A stretch of 64,000 nucleotides of DNA. Source: Isoptericola halotolerans (GTDB lineage: Bacteria > Actinomycetota > Actinomycetes > Actinomycetales > Cellulomonadaceae). Within the stretch, counting starts at the first letter, position 1. Each line of letters begins with the position of its first letter. Position numbers and translations under genes: made by a program. Of the stretch, positions 35,512-43,322 are shown in pieces. Below the pieces are notes generated by a model. The model ran no database searches. It was not told the origin of the DNA and worked only from the letters and a program-made list of their open reading frames with translations. Location: contig NZ_JABEZU010000001.1 of the NCBI RefSeq assembly GCF_013149785.1, positions 558,001 to 622,000 on the forward strand, written 5' to 3'.

Positions 35512-36657
35512 ATGAAGGTCAGCATCCTGGGGGCCGGCGCGATCGCCCACGCCCACGCCGACGCCGTCCGTGCACTGGCAGCCCTGGAAGGGCTGGGGGA
35601 CGTCGAGCTGACCGGGGTGGTGGACGTCGACGCCGCACGCGCCGAGCAGTTCGCGGCGCAGCACGGCATCGCCCACCACGGCACCGACCTGGCGGCGCTG
35701 CTCGCCGCGGGGGAGGTCGACGTGCTGCACATCTGCACGCCGCCGTCGCTGCACCTCGAGCAGGCCCGCGCCGCCCTGGCCGCGGGGGCGCACGTCGTCG
35801 TCGAGAAGCCGGCCGTGCTGTCCCTGGCCGAGATCGACGCCCTGGCCGAGGCGGAGCGCGCCGGGGCCGACGGTGCCCGGTTCACCCAGATCGTGCAGCA
35901 CCGGTTCGGTGCCGGGGCGCTGCGGCTGCGGCGGTTGCTCGCCGACGGCACGCTGGGCCGTCCGCTCGTCGCGACCTGCGACACGATGTGGTTCCGGCCG
36001 CCGGAGTACTTCGAGGTGCCGTGGCGCGGCCGGTTCGACACCGAGGGCGGCGGTCCCACGATGGGCCACGGCATCCACCAGTTCGACCTGCTGGTCTCGG
36101 TCCTGGGGGAGTGGACCGAGGTGCGGGCCATGGCCGGCCGGCTCGCCCGCCACGTGGACACGGAGGACGTCTCGATGGCGATGGTGCGCTTCTCCTCGGG
36201 CGCCATGGCCAGCATCACCAACTCGCTGCTCTCCCCGCGCCAGACCTCCTCGCTCCGGTTCGACACCGAGCGCGCGACCGTCGAGCTCGAGCACCTCTAC
36301 GGTTACGACGACGACTCCTGGCGCGTCACGCCAGCCCCCGGCGCCGACGACGTCGTCACCGCCTGGACCGCGGACGTCGCGGCGGGGGAGCGGGTCGACG
36401 ACGGCCGCTCCGGGCACCTGGCCCAGCTCGTGCCGACCTACCGTGCGCTGGTCGCCGGCGAGGCCCCGCCGATCACGGTCGACGACGCCCGGGGGACGCT
36501 CGAGCTGGCGGCCGCGATCTACCGGTCGGCCTTCACCGGCGAGACCGTGTCCCGTGGGCAGATCAGCACCGACGACTCCTTCTACGCCAGCATGGGCGGC
36601 ACGGGGGCACCGTGGCCCCCGGTCAAGGACGTCCCGGCACAGGAGGCCACCCCATGA
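35512..36657 (+). CDS. Gfo/Idh/MocA-family oxidoreductase
   Basis: 381 residues: Rossmann fold with GAGAIAHAHADA near 8-19, the family lysine in VVEKPAVLS near 104-112 and HGIHQFDLL near 186 in the C-terminal substrate domain. Such enzymes oxidise a sugar or inositol hydroxyl with NAD(P). ATG 35512. The stop overlaps the ATG of the DUF6807 gene. Oxidoreductase plus DUF6807 plus cupin-like gene is a recurrent actinobacterial arrangement without known pathway, as far as I can recall; substrate here is presumably a pectin-derived sugar. Confidence 0.88.
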   Translation: MKVSILGAGAIAHAHADAVRALAALEGLGDVELTGVVDVDAARAEQFAAQHGIAHHGTDLAALLAAGEVDVLHICTPPSLHLEQARAALAAGAHVVVEKPAVLSLAEIDALAEAERAGADGARFTQIVQHRFGAGALRLRRLLADGTLGRPLVATCDTMWFRPPEYFEVPWRGRFDTEGGGPTMGHGIHQFDLLVSVLGEWTEVRAMAGRLARHVDTEDVSMAMVRFSSGAMASITNSLLSPRQTSSLRFDTERATVELEHLYGYDDDSWRVTPAPGADDVVTAWTADVAAGERVDDGRSGHLAQLVPTYRALVAGEAPPITVDDARGTLELAAAIYRSAFTGETVSRGQISTDDSFYASMGGTGAPWPPVKDVPAQEATP

Positions 36658-37709
36658 GCGTCACCCTGGACTGCGGCGACGGCGCGATGACGGGGTCGCG
36701 CGACGGCGTCGACCTGTTCGAGTACGTCTACCGCCCGACCGACGTCCCGTACGAGAGCCCGCGACCCTACCTGCACCCGCTGCGCACCCGCGGCGGCGCG
36801 GTGGTCTCCGAGTACCGGCCGTGGGACCACGTGTGGCACAAGGGCATCGCCTGGTCGTTGCCGCACGTGGGGCCGTGGAACTTCTGGGGCGGGCCCAACT
36901 ACGTCCACGCCGAGCGCGGCTACGTCGACCTGCACAACGACGGTTCGATGGATCACGAGCAGTTCACCGCCGTGGGTCCGTGCGGGTTCGTCGAGCGGCT
37001 GTCCTGGCGCACGCCGCCCACCACCGGCCCGTACGGTGACGTGCCGGGCGACGTCGTCGTCCGCGAGGAGCGCACCGTGCAGGTGCTGCTGCCCGACGCC
37101 TCGCCGGACGTCTGGGCGCTCACGTTCACCTCCGAGATGACGAACGTCTCCGACGGTCCGCTCGACATCGGCAGCCCGACTACCAACGGGCGCGAGAACG
37201 CCGGGTACGGCGGGCTCTTCTGGCGGGGGCCGCGCTCGTTCACCGAGGGTCGGGTGCTGCTGCCCGGTGCGGACGGCACGGGCGTGGTGGCGGACGCCGA
37301 GGACGCCCGCGGGCTGCGGGCCGAGTGGCTCGGGTTCGTCGGTCGGCACGACGGCGCCGCACCCCCGACCACGAGCGGCCGGCACGGCGGCTCGCGCAGC
37401 TCGACCGTCCTCATGGTCGATCCCGGCACGAACCCTGGAGGGACCCCGCAGTGGTTCGTGCGGTCGGTTCCCTTCGCCTGCGTGTGCCCCGCGCCGTTCT
37501 TCAGCGAGGAGGTGCCGTTCGGCGCCGGCGAGACCCTGCGGTTCACCTATGCGGTGATGATCGCCGACGGCGAGTCCGACGGTGCGCGGGGAGCCGGGCT
37601 CGCCGCGCTGGGCCGGCAGGTGCTCGCCGGCGAGGGTGGCCGGCTCGAGCCGGGGCACGTCGCGCCCGCCGCGCATGCCGCGCCGGCCGGCGGGCGCCTG
37701 CCCGCATGA
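36654..37709 (+). CDS. DUF6807 (PmoA-like) protein
   Basis: 351 residues, cytoplasmic. Characteristic blocks: YLHPLRTRGGAVVSEYRPWDH, the histidine-rich HVWHKGIAWSLPHVG, NFWGG and HEQFTAVG, then GRENAGYGGLFWRGPRSF. This family is annotated 'methane oxygenase PmoA' after an old misannotation; it has no relation to methane monooxygenase. The fold looks like a galactose-mutarotase-type beta-sandwich, and the conserved histidines suggest a sugar-binding or metal site (inference). Coupled to both neighbours by 4-base overlaps. Confidence 0.82.
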   Translation: MSVTLDCGDGAMTGSRDGVDLFEYVYRPTDVPYESPRPYLHPLRTRGGAVVSEYRPWDHVWHKGIAWSLPHVGPWNFWGGPNYVHAERGYVDLHNDGSMDHEQFTAVGPCGFVERLSWRTPPTTGPYGDVPGDVVVREERTVQVLLPDASPDVWALTFTSEMTNVSDGPLDIGSPTTNGRENAGYGGLFWRGPRSFTEGRVLLPGADGTGVVADAEDARGLRAEWLGFVGRHDGAAPPTTSGRHGGSRSSTVLMVDPGTNPGGTPQWFVRSVPFACVCPAPFFSEEVPFGAGETLRFTYAVMIADGESDGARGAGLAALGRQVLAGEGGRLEPGHVAPAAHAAPAGGRLPA

Positions 37710-38245
37710 CGGCTGTCTTCCCCGGCGGCACGTCCGTCAGCCACCTGCAGGTCTACGACTGGCCCACGCAGGACGCTCCGCAGGGCAGCGGGTCGCCCCA
37801 CCTGCACACCACCTCGACCGAGGCCTACGTGACCCTGGCCGACGTGCTCGCCGACCCGGAGCGGTACGCCGCGGCCGCCGCCCTGCCGCGCCTCGACGAC
37901 GGTGCCACCGACGCCGATCTGGCCGCGGCTGCCCGGGCCCGCCGGGACCTGGCGCTGGAGGGCTACGCGGCGCTGCGCTCCGCCGTCGACCAGCACGGGC
38001 CGGACGCTCTGGCGCCCCTGTACGACGCCGCGGCCCGGCTGGTGGCCCCGCGCACGGGGACCTGGCGAGAGATCTGGGAGGGCTCGGTCCAGCAGGCCGC
38101 GGGCCAGACCGACGCCGCCCTCGAGGCCCTCGCCGACGCCTCACCGGTCACCCTGGACGAGGGGAGCGTGGCGGCCGCCGACGCGGCCGAGGGTCCGCGT
38201 CGCTACGGCATGTGCGGTCGCCTGCGCACCTGGCCGCTGGCCTGA
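37706..38245 (+). pseudogene. Cupin-like protein with apparent internal deletion
   Basis: 179 residues, ATG overlapping the DUF6807 stop (ATGA). The N-terminal 43 residues (GGTSVSHLQVYDW, PHLHTTSTEAYVT) look like the beginning of a cupin with its PHLHTxSTE metal motif, and residue 46 onwards (ADVLADPERYAAAAALP to GMCGRLRTWPLA) like the helical C-terminal part of the same family. The stretch that should hold the rest of the barrel and the second histidine motif, about 60 residues, is absent, and the join is in frame. I recall full-length relatives of about 240 residues; this rests on memory, not a search. Possibly a broken but still translated gene. Confidence 0.5.
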
Positions 38246-38249
38246 GCAC

Positions 38250-38293
38250 CGCCCTGCTCCGTCCTGCCGACGTCGGCAGGACGGAGCAGGGCG
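38250..38293. terminator. Bidirectional terminator, perfect 44-bp palindrome
   Basis: 38250-38271 is the exact reverse complement of 38272-38293. It sits between the convergent cupin-like gene and GH42 gene, directly against the GH42 stop codon. Confidence 0.88.
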
Positions 38294-40363
38294 TCAACGG
38301 GCAGGCGTCTCGCGCAGCACGCGGACGGCGCCGGCAGGCACGGGCAACGAGCCGCCGACGGCGCTGTCGCCGACCAGCTCGACGCCCGTCACCCCGTCGA
38401 TCGTGACGTCGTCCTCGGTGTGGTTGATGGCGAAGAGCCAGGTGGTGGCACCGTCGTCCGAGCGCCGCCGCACCAGCTCGACGCCGGCCGGGGCCTCGAG
38501 GTCGGGCCGTACCCCGGACTCCTCCACGAGGGTCCTCGCCAGGGCGTCCAGCCCTTCGCGGTCGAGCCGGGTACCCACGTACCAGGCGGTCCCGGCGCCG
38601 ACGTCGCGACGGGTCACGGCCGGACGCCCTGCGAGCGGCCCGCCGTCGTACGTCGCCACGACCTCGGTGCCGTCCAGCACGTGGGTCTTCTCGCTCCACA
38701 GGTCCGCCGTGGCGTCCCCGCCCACGGCCTTGCCGACGACCTCGACCCGCTCGTCGACCTGCAGGGGGACGAACTCCTCGGTGCGGACGCCGAGCAGGTC
38801 ACGGAACGCGCCCGGGTAGCCGCCGAGGCGGACCTGGTCGTGCTCGTCGACGATGCCCGAGAAGAACGTGATCGCCACGGTGGCGCCGCGCTCGGCGGCC
38901 GCGGCGACGTTCGCGGCCGCCTCGTCCTCCACCAGGTAGAGCGTGGGGGCGACGACGAGGTCGTAGCCGTCGAGATCGGCGCGCGGGGGCACGACGTCCA
39001 CGGACACCCCGAGGCGCCACAGCGCCGAGTACCAGGAGCGCACCTCGTCCATGTAGCGCAGGTCCTGCGTGGGGTGGGAGTCGAGCTCGGCGGCCCACCA
39101 GGCCGGGTAGTCCACCAGCAGCGCGGCCCGGGCCTCGACCCGCGAGCCGCGGACCTCGCCGAGACTCTGCAGCACGCCACCGAGCTCGACGGTGCCTCGC
39201 CACACGTCGGTGTCCGTCCCGGCGTGCGGCAGCATCGCCGAGTGGAACTTCTCGGCGCCCGCCCGGGACTGGCGCCACTGGAAGAACATGACCGAGTCCG
39301 CGCCGCGGGCCACGTGCTGCAACGAGTTGCGCAGCATCTCGGCGGGCGTCTTGGCGCGGTTGCGCGGCTGCCAGTTGACGGCCGACGTCGAGTGCTCCAT
39401 GAGGATCCACGGCTCGCCGCCTGCGACGCCGCGCGCGAGGTCGGCCGACAGGGCGAGCTCGACGTGCCGCTCGGGGTCCGCGGCGATCGTGTAGTGGTCG
39501 TTGGCGACGACGTCGAGGTCGTCGGCCCACGAGAAGTAGTCCATCCCCTTGGTGGTCGACGTCGTCATGAGGTTCGTCGTCGTGGGGACCTGCGGGGTGA
39601 TCTCGCGCAGGGTGTCGCGCAGGTCGCGGTAGTAGTCGAGCAGCGCGTCGGAGCTGAACCTGTCGAAGTCCAGCTGCTGCGTCGGGTTGGCGAACATCGG
39701 GGCGACCAGCGGCGGCAGCACGTCGTCGAAGGTGGCGTACCGCTGCGACCAGAACGCGGTGCCCCAGGCGTCGTTGAGCCGGTCGATCGTGCCGTACCGC
39801 TCGTTCAGCCACGTGCGGAACGCGGTGGCAGCGGCGTCGGAGTAGTCGCGCGGGACGTGGCAGCCGATCTCGTTGTCGACGTGCCACAGGGCCAGGGCGG
39901 GGTGGTCGCCGTAGCGCTCGGCCATGCGGGCGGTCATGCGCAGGGCGTAGTCGCGGTGCACCGGGTGGGTCACGGCGTACGACTGGCGGGCGCCCTGGTG
40001 GAGCACGGTGCCGTCGGCGCGCTGCGGCAGGATCTCCGGGTGCCGGCGGGTCAGCCACGGCGGCGGGGACGCCGTGGCCGTGGCGAGCGCGACCTGGATG
40101 CCTGCTGCGTGCAGCTGATCCATCGTGTCGTCCAGCCATCCCCACTCGAGCTCGCCCTCGCGCGGCTCGATCGTGGCCCAGGCGAAGATCGCGACGCTCA
40201 GGAGGTTGACGCCGGCCTCGCGCATGAGGTGGAGGTCCTCGGCGCGGACGTCGGCGGGCCACTGCTCGGGGTTGTAGTCGCCACCGAAACCGAGACCGTC
40301 GATCCGTGCGTTCCAGGGGGTGACGGCGGCGGGGTCGAAGGTGGGGGAGGTGCGTCGTCGCAT
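38294..40363 (-). CDS. GH42 beta-galactosidase, second paralogue
   Basis: 689 residues, intracellular. Acid/base Glu165 in WHVDNEIGCH and nucleophile Glu323 in ILMEHSTSAVNWQ; the AVNWQPRNRAK stretch is typical of the large actinobacterial GH42 group. Unlike the copy at 18959 it lacks the CxCxxC zinc cluster, so the two are distant paralogues. It probably removes galactose from pectic galactan side chains: a TGAATCGATTCA-type box lies 16-27 bp upstream of its start and the rhamnose regulator gene is next to it. Confidence 0.93.
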   Translation of the reverse strand: MRRRTSPTFDPAAVTPWNARIDGLGFGGDYNPEQWPADVRAEDLHLMREAGVNLLSVAIFAWATIEPREGELEWGWLDDTMDQLHAAGIQVALATATASPPPWLTRRHPEILPQRADGTVLHQGARQSYAVTHPVHRDYALRMTARMAERYGDHPALALWHVDNEIGCHVPRDYSDAAATAFRTWLNERYGTIDRLNDAWGTAFWSQRYATFDDVLPPLVAPMFANPTQQLDFDRFSSDALLDYYRDLRDTLREITPQVPTTTNLMTTSTTKGMDYFSWADDLDVVANDHYTIAADPERHVELALSADLARGVAGGEPWILMEHSTSAVNWQPRNRAKTPAEMLRNSLQHVARGADSVMFFQWRQSRAGAEKFHSAMLPHAGTDTDVWRGTVELGGVLQSLGEVRGSRVEARAALLVDYPAWWAAELDSHPTQDLRYMDEVRSWYSALWRLGVSVDVVPPRADLDGYDLVVAPTLYLVEDEAAANVAAAAERGATVAITFFSGIVDEHDQVRLGGYPGAFRDLLGVRTEEFVPLQVDERVEVVGKAVGGDATADLWSEKTHVLDGTEVVATYDGGPLAGRPAVTRRDVGAGTAWYVGTRLDREGLDALARTLVEESGVRPDLEAPAGVELVRRRSDDGATTWLFAINHTEDDVTIDGVTGVELVGDSAVGGSLPVPAGAVRVLRETPAR

Positions 40364-40378
40364 GGCCGAAGTCTGCCA

Positions 40379-40390
40379 TAAATCGATTCA
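40379..40390. promoter_or_regulatory. Rhamnose-type operator before GH42
   Basis: TAAATCGATTCA, one base off the palindrome TGAATCGATTCA, 16 bp upstream of the GH42 start. Same box as at 41717-41728. Confidence 0.75.
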
Positions 40391-40423
40391 AACTCCGAGC
40401 CCGGGGCGACGAACCGGGCGGCC

Positions 40424-41440
40424 CTACGGCGCTCGGGTGGTGGAGGACTCGCGGACGACCAGCTCCGGCTTGAACACCACGTGCTCGGCCGGCGCGTCGG
40501 TGCCGCGCAGCATCATGTCAGCAGCGCGGGCGCCGAGCTCGTGACGCGGCTGGCGCACCGAGGTGAGCGGGGTGGCGAGCTCCGCCGCGAAGGTGACGTC
40601 GTCGTACCCGACCAGCGCGACGTCGTCGGGCACCGAGACGCCCGCCCGCCGCAGCGTCCGCAACGCACCGAGGGCGACCAGGTCGTTCACGCAGAAGACG
40701 GCGGTCGGGCGGTCGTCGGCCTCGAGCAGGGCGCGGATGCCGGTCTCGCCACCGTTCGCGTCGAGCGGGACGGTGACCTCGACGAGCGCCGCGTCCGGGT
40801 CGCGACCTGCGTCGGCGAGCGCCCGACGGGCGCCCTCGAGGCGATCGGCGCACTGGCGTATGGAGTGCGTGCCGTTGAGGAACGCGATGCGGGTGTGCCC
40901 CTGGTCGAGCAGGTGGCGGGTCGCCAGCGCCCCGCCGAGCACGTCGTCGACGGCCACGGAGGACACCGAGTCCACCGGTGAGGGGTGGTCCAGCAGGACG
41001 ACGCCGATCCCGCGCTCGCGGACGGCGAGCAGATGGTCGATCGACTCGCCCGTGGGGACCACCATGACCCCGCGCACGCCGTGCTCCTCGAAGAGTCGCA
41101 GGTACCGGGCCTCGCGCTCGGGCTCGCGGTCAGAGCTGGCCACCATGAGCGTGTAGTCGTCGGCCGTGAGCCGTTCCTCGATGCCGCGGGTCACGTCGGT
41201 GAAGAACGGGTTCGAGATGTCGAGCACGATCGCCCCGACGGTCGTGATGCGCCCGGCCCGGAGCTGGCGGGCCGAGCCGTTGCGGACGAACGACAGCTCG
41301 GCGATCGCGGCCTCGACGCGCTCGCGGGTGGTGGGGGAGACCCGGTCGGGCCGGTTGAGGACGTTGGAGACCGTGCCGACGGACACGCCGGCACGACGCG
41401 CGACATCGGCGATCGACGTGCGCCGGGTGCGGGGCGACAT
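40424..41440 (-). CDS. LacI-family regulator of the rhamnose regulon
   Basis: 338 residues with N-terminal helix-turn-helix (SIADVARRAGVSVGTVSNVLNRPDRV, about 9-34) and effector domain from about 62. ATG 41440 follows GGAGAGGG. It is divergent from rhaM and upstream of the second GH42 gene, and both carry the TGAATCGATTCA box, so it is the likely repressor of rhamnose and rhamnogalacturonan genes. E. coli uses AraC-type RhaS/RhaR instead; LacI-type rhamnose regulators are known from other phyla. The inducer is probably L-rhamnose or L-rhamnulose (inference). Confidence 0.9.
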   Translation of the reverse strand: MSPRTRRTSIADVARRAGVSVGTVSNVLNRPDRVSPTTRERVEAAIAELSFVRNGSARQLRAGRITTVGAIVLDISNPFFTDVTRGIEERLTADDYTLMVASSDREPEREARYLRLFEEHGVRGVMVVPTGESIDHLLAVRERGIGVVLLDHPSPVDSVSSVAVDDVLGGALATRHLLDQGHTRIAFLNGTHSIRQCADRLEGARRALADAGRDPDAALVEVTVPLDANGGETGIRALLEADDRPTAVFCVNDLVALGALRTLRRAGVSVPDDVALVGYDDVTFAAELATPLTSVRQPRHELGARAADMMLRGTDAPAEHVVFKPELVVRESSTTRAP

Positions 41441-41585
41441 GGGGGTCCCTCTCCTCGTCGACAGGGGCTGGTCGGGTCGTGGGGCGCGGTCGGTGACCGC
41501 ACCCAGGGATGGTAGCCGTTCGCCACGCCGTGGGGGGCGCGGACGCGCAGGTAGGGTGGAAACCGGTTACCACCCCGGGCCGTGC

Positions 41586-41659
41586 GCTGCGATCGGTCCG
41601 TTCGGCAGCGCTCGGCATCTCGAGCTGCCGAGTGCTGCTCGATGTGCCGACCGGAGGGC
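41586..41659. repeat. Dispersed 74-bp palindromic element, intergenic copy
   Basis: 57 of 74 positions match the copy inside the GH67 gene. Inner stem GCGCTCGGCA pairs with TGCCGAGTGC (one G-T pair) around a CTCGAG-containing loop; outer stem CGATCGG with CCGACCG has one mismatch. Confidence 0.7.
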
Positions 41660-41716
41660 GAACGGCGCGGGGCCGGATCTTGCATCTGCCGGGGGCGCCA
41701 GGTACCTTGACCACAT

Positions 41717-41728
41717 TGAATCGATTCA
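41717..41728. promoter_or_regulatory. Rhamnose-type operator before rhaM
   Basis: TGAATCGATTCA, a perfect 12-bp palindrome within TTGAATCGATTCAT, 32 bp before the rhaM start. This is the best copy of the box in the window. Confidence 0.85.
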
Positions 41729-41759
41729 TAACGCGTCGACGACGATGCGAGGAGGAGCA

Positions 41760-42143
41760 ATGGAGGACGACGGCACCCGCCGCGTCATGTTCCGGTTCCG
41801 GGTTCGACCGGACCGGCTCGAGGAGTACTCGCGACGACACGCCGAGGTCTGGCCGGAGATGCTGCGCGCCCTGCACGCCACGGGCTGGCGCAACTACTCG
41901 ATCTTCACCAGCCCGGAGGGAGACGTCGTCGGCTACTTCGAGAGCAAGGACCCGGACGCCGCCCGCGCGGACATGGGCCTGTACGACGTCAACGCGCGCT
42001 GGCAGGCCGAGATGGCGGAGTTCTTCGACGGCGCCGGTCCGGACGAGTCCATGACCGAGCTCACCCCGATCTTCCACCTCGAGACACAGCTCTCCGCCGC
42101 CGAGCCGGCCCGGGACGCCGGCACGAACGCCACCCAGGACTGA
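41760..42143 (+). CDS. rhaM: L-rhamnose mutarotase
   Basis: 127 residues, the small dimeric ferredoxin-like fold of RhaM: FRFRVRPDRLEEYSRRHAEVWPEM contains the catalytic histidine, then NYSIFTSPEGDVVGYFE and WQAEMAEFF. It interconverts alpha and beta anomers of L-rhamnose before isomerisation. ATG 41760 follows AGGAGG; an internal ATG (MFRFRV) is less likely. First gene of the rha operon. Confidence 0.92.
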   Translation: MEDDGTRRVMFRFRVRPDRLEEYSRRHAEVWPEMLRALHATGWRNYSIFTSPEGDVVGYFESKDPDAARADMGLYDVNARWQAEMAEFFDGAGPDESMTELTPIFHLETQLSAAEPARDAGTNATQD

Positions 42144-42155
42144 AAGAGGACGACC

Positions 42156-43322
42156 ATGCCCCGCTTCGACGACATCACCCCGGTCCTGGACCGACTCGCC
42201 ATCGAGGTCCCCTCGTGGGCCTACGGCAACTCCGGCACCCGTTTCAAGGTCTTCTCCACGCCGGGCACCCCCCGCACCCCCGAGGAGAAGATCGCCGACG
42301 CCGCCCAGGTCCACCGGCTCACCGGCCTCGCGCCGACGGTGGCGCTGCACATCCCGTGGGACAAGGTCGACGACTACGCGGCGCTGCAGCGCTACGCGAA
42401 CGACCAGGGCGTCACCCTGGGCACCATCAACTCCAACACGTTCCAGGACGACGCCTACAAGCTCGGTTCGTTGACCCACACGGACGCGGCCGTGCGTCGC
42501 CAGGCCATCGACCACCACCTCGAGTGCCTCGAGATCATGGACGCCACGGGGTCGCAGGACCTGAAGATCTGGCTGGCCGACGGCTCGAACTACCCCGGCC
42601 AGGCCGACATCCGCACCCGCCAGGACCTGCTGCACGAGGCGCTCGCCGAGATCTACGCCCAGCTCGGCGCCGAGCAGCGCCTGGTGCTCGAGTACAAGTT
42701 CTTCGAGCCGGCCTTCTACCACACGGACGTGCCGGACTGGGGCACCTCGTACGCCCAGGTCGCCGCGCTCGGCGACCAGGCGTTCGTCTGCCTCGACACG
42801 GGCCACCACGCCCCCGGTACCAACATCGAGTTCATCGTCGCCCAGCTGCTGCGGCTCGGGAAGCTCGGGTCGTTCGACTTCAACTCGCGGTTCTACGCCG
42901 ACGACGACCTCATCGTGGGCGCCGCCGACCCGTTCCAGCTCTTCCGGATCATGGCCGAGGTCATCCGCGGCGGCGGCCTCGACGAGGGGTCCCAGGTGGC
43001 GCTCATGCTCGACCAGTGCCACAACATCGAGGACAAGGTCCCCGGTCAGATCCGCTCCGTCCTCAACGTCCAGGAGATGACGGCGCGCGCCCTGCTCCTC
43101 GACCGAGAGGCCCTGGGCAAGGCGCAGGAGTCCGGCGACGTGCTCGCCGCCAACGCGATCTACATGGACGCGTTCTACACCGACGTCCGCCCGATGCTCG
43201 CCGGGTACCGTGCCGCCCGCGGCCTCCCCGAGGACCCGATGGCGGCCTTCGCCGAGTCGGGCTACCTGCCGAAGATCGCCGCGGAGCGCGTCGGCGGGCA
43301 GCAGGCCGGCTGGGGTGCATGA
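42156..43322 (+). CDS. rhaI: L-rhamnose isomerase (Pseudomonas RhaI type)
   Basis: 388 residues, TIM-barrel enzyme converting L-rhamnose to L-rhamnulose. It belongs to the P. stutzeri/Bacillus type rather than E. coli RhaA. Metal-site segments: LEYKFFEPAFY, CLDTGHHAPG and FDFNSRFYADDD. Start ATG 42156 follows AAAGAGG, 12 bp after rhaM. Its stop overlaps the start of the esterase gene (ATGA). Confidence 0.93.
   Translation: MPRFDDITPVLDRLAIEVPSWAYGNSGTRFKVFSTPGTPRTPEEKIADAAQVHRLTGLAPTVALHIPWDKVDDYAALQRYANDQGVTLGTINSNTFQDDAYKLGSLTHTDAAVRRQAIDHHLECLEIMDATGSQDLKIWLADGSNYPGQADIRTRQDLLHEALAEIYAQLGAEQRLVLEYKFFEPAFYHTDVPDWGTSYAQVAALGDQAFVCLDTGHHAPGTNIEFIVAQLLRLGKLGSFDFNSRFYADDDLIVGAADPFQLFRIMAEVIRGGGLDEGSQVALMLDQCHNIEDKVPGQIRSVLNVQEMTARALLLDREALGKAQESGDVLAANAIYMDAFYTDVRPMLAGYRAARGLPEDPMAAFAESGYLPKIAAERVGGQQAGWGA

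Larger units (their letters stand above)
41441..41759. promoter_or_regulatory. 319-bp divergent region between rhamnose regulator and rhaM
   Basis: Holds a 74-bp dispersed palindromic element (41586-41659) and, closer to rhaM, the operator at 41717-41728. The stretch 41441-41585 has no feature I can recognise; no small gene is evident. Confidence 0.6.

Noticed and set aside
36654-37709. Methane monooxygenase subunit PmoA
   Set aside because: The name attached to this family is historical; the protein is soluble and lacks the membrane helices and copper ligands of real PmoA.
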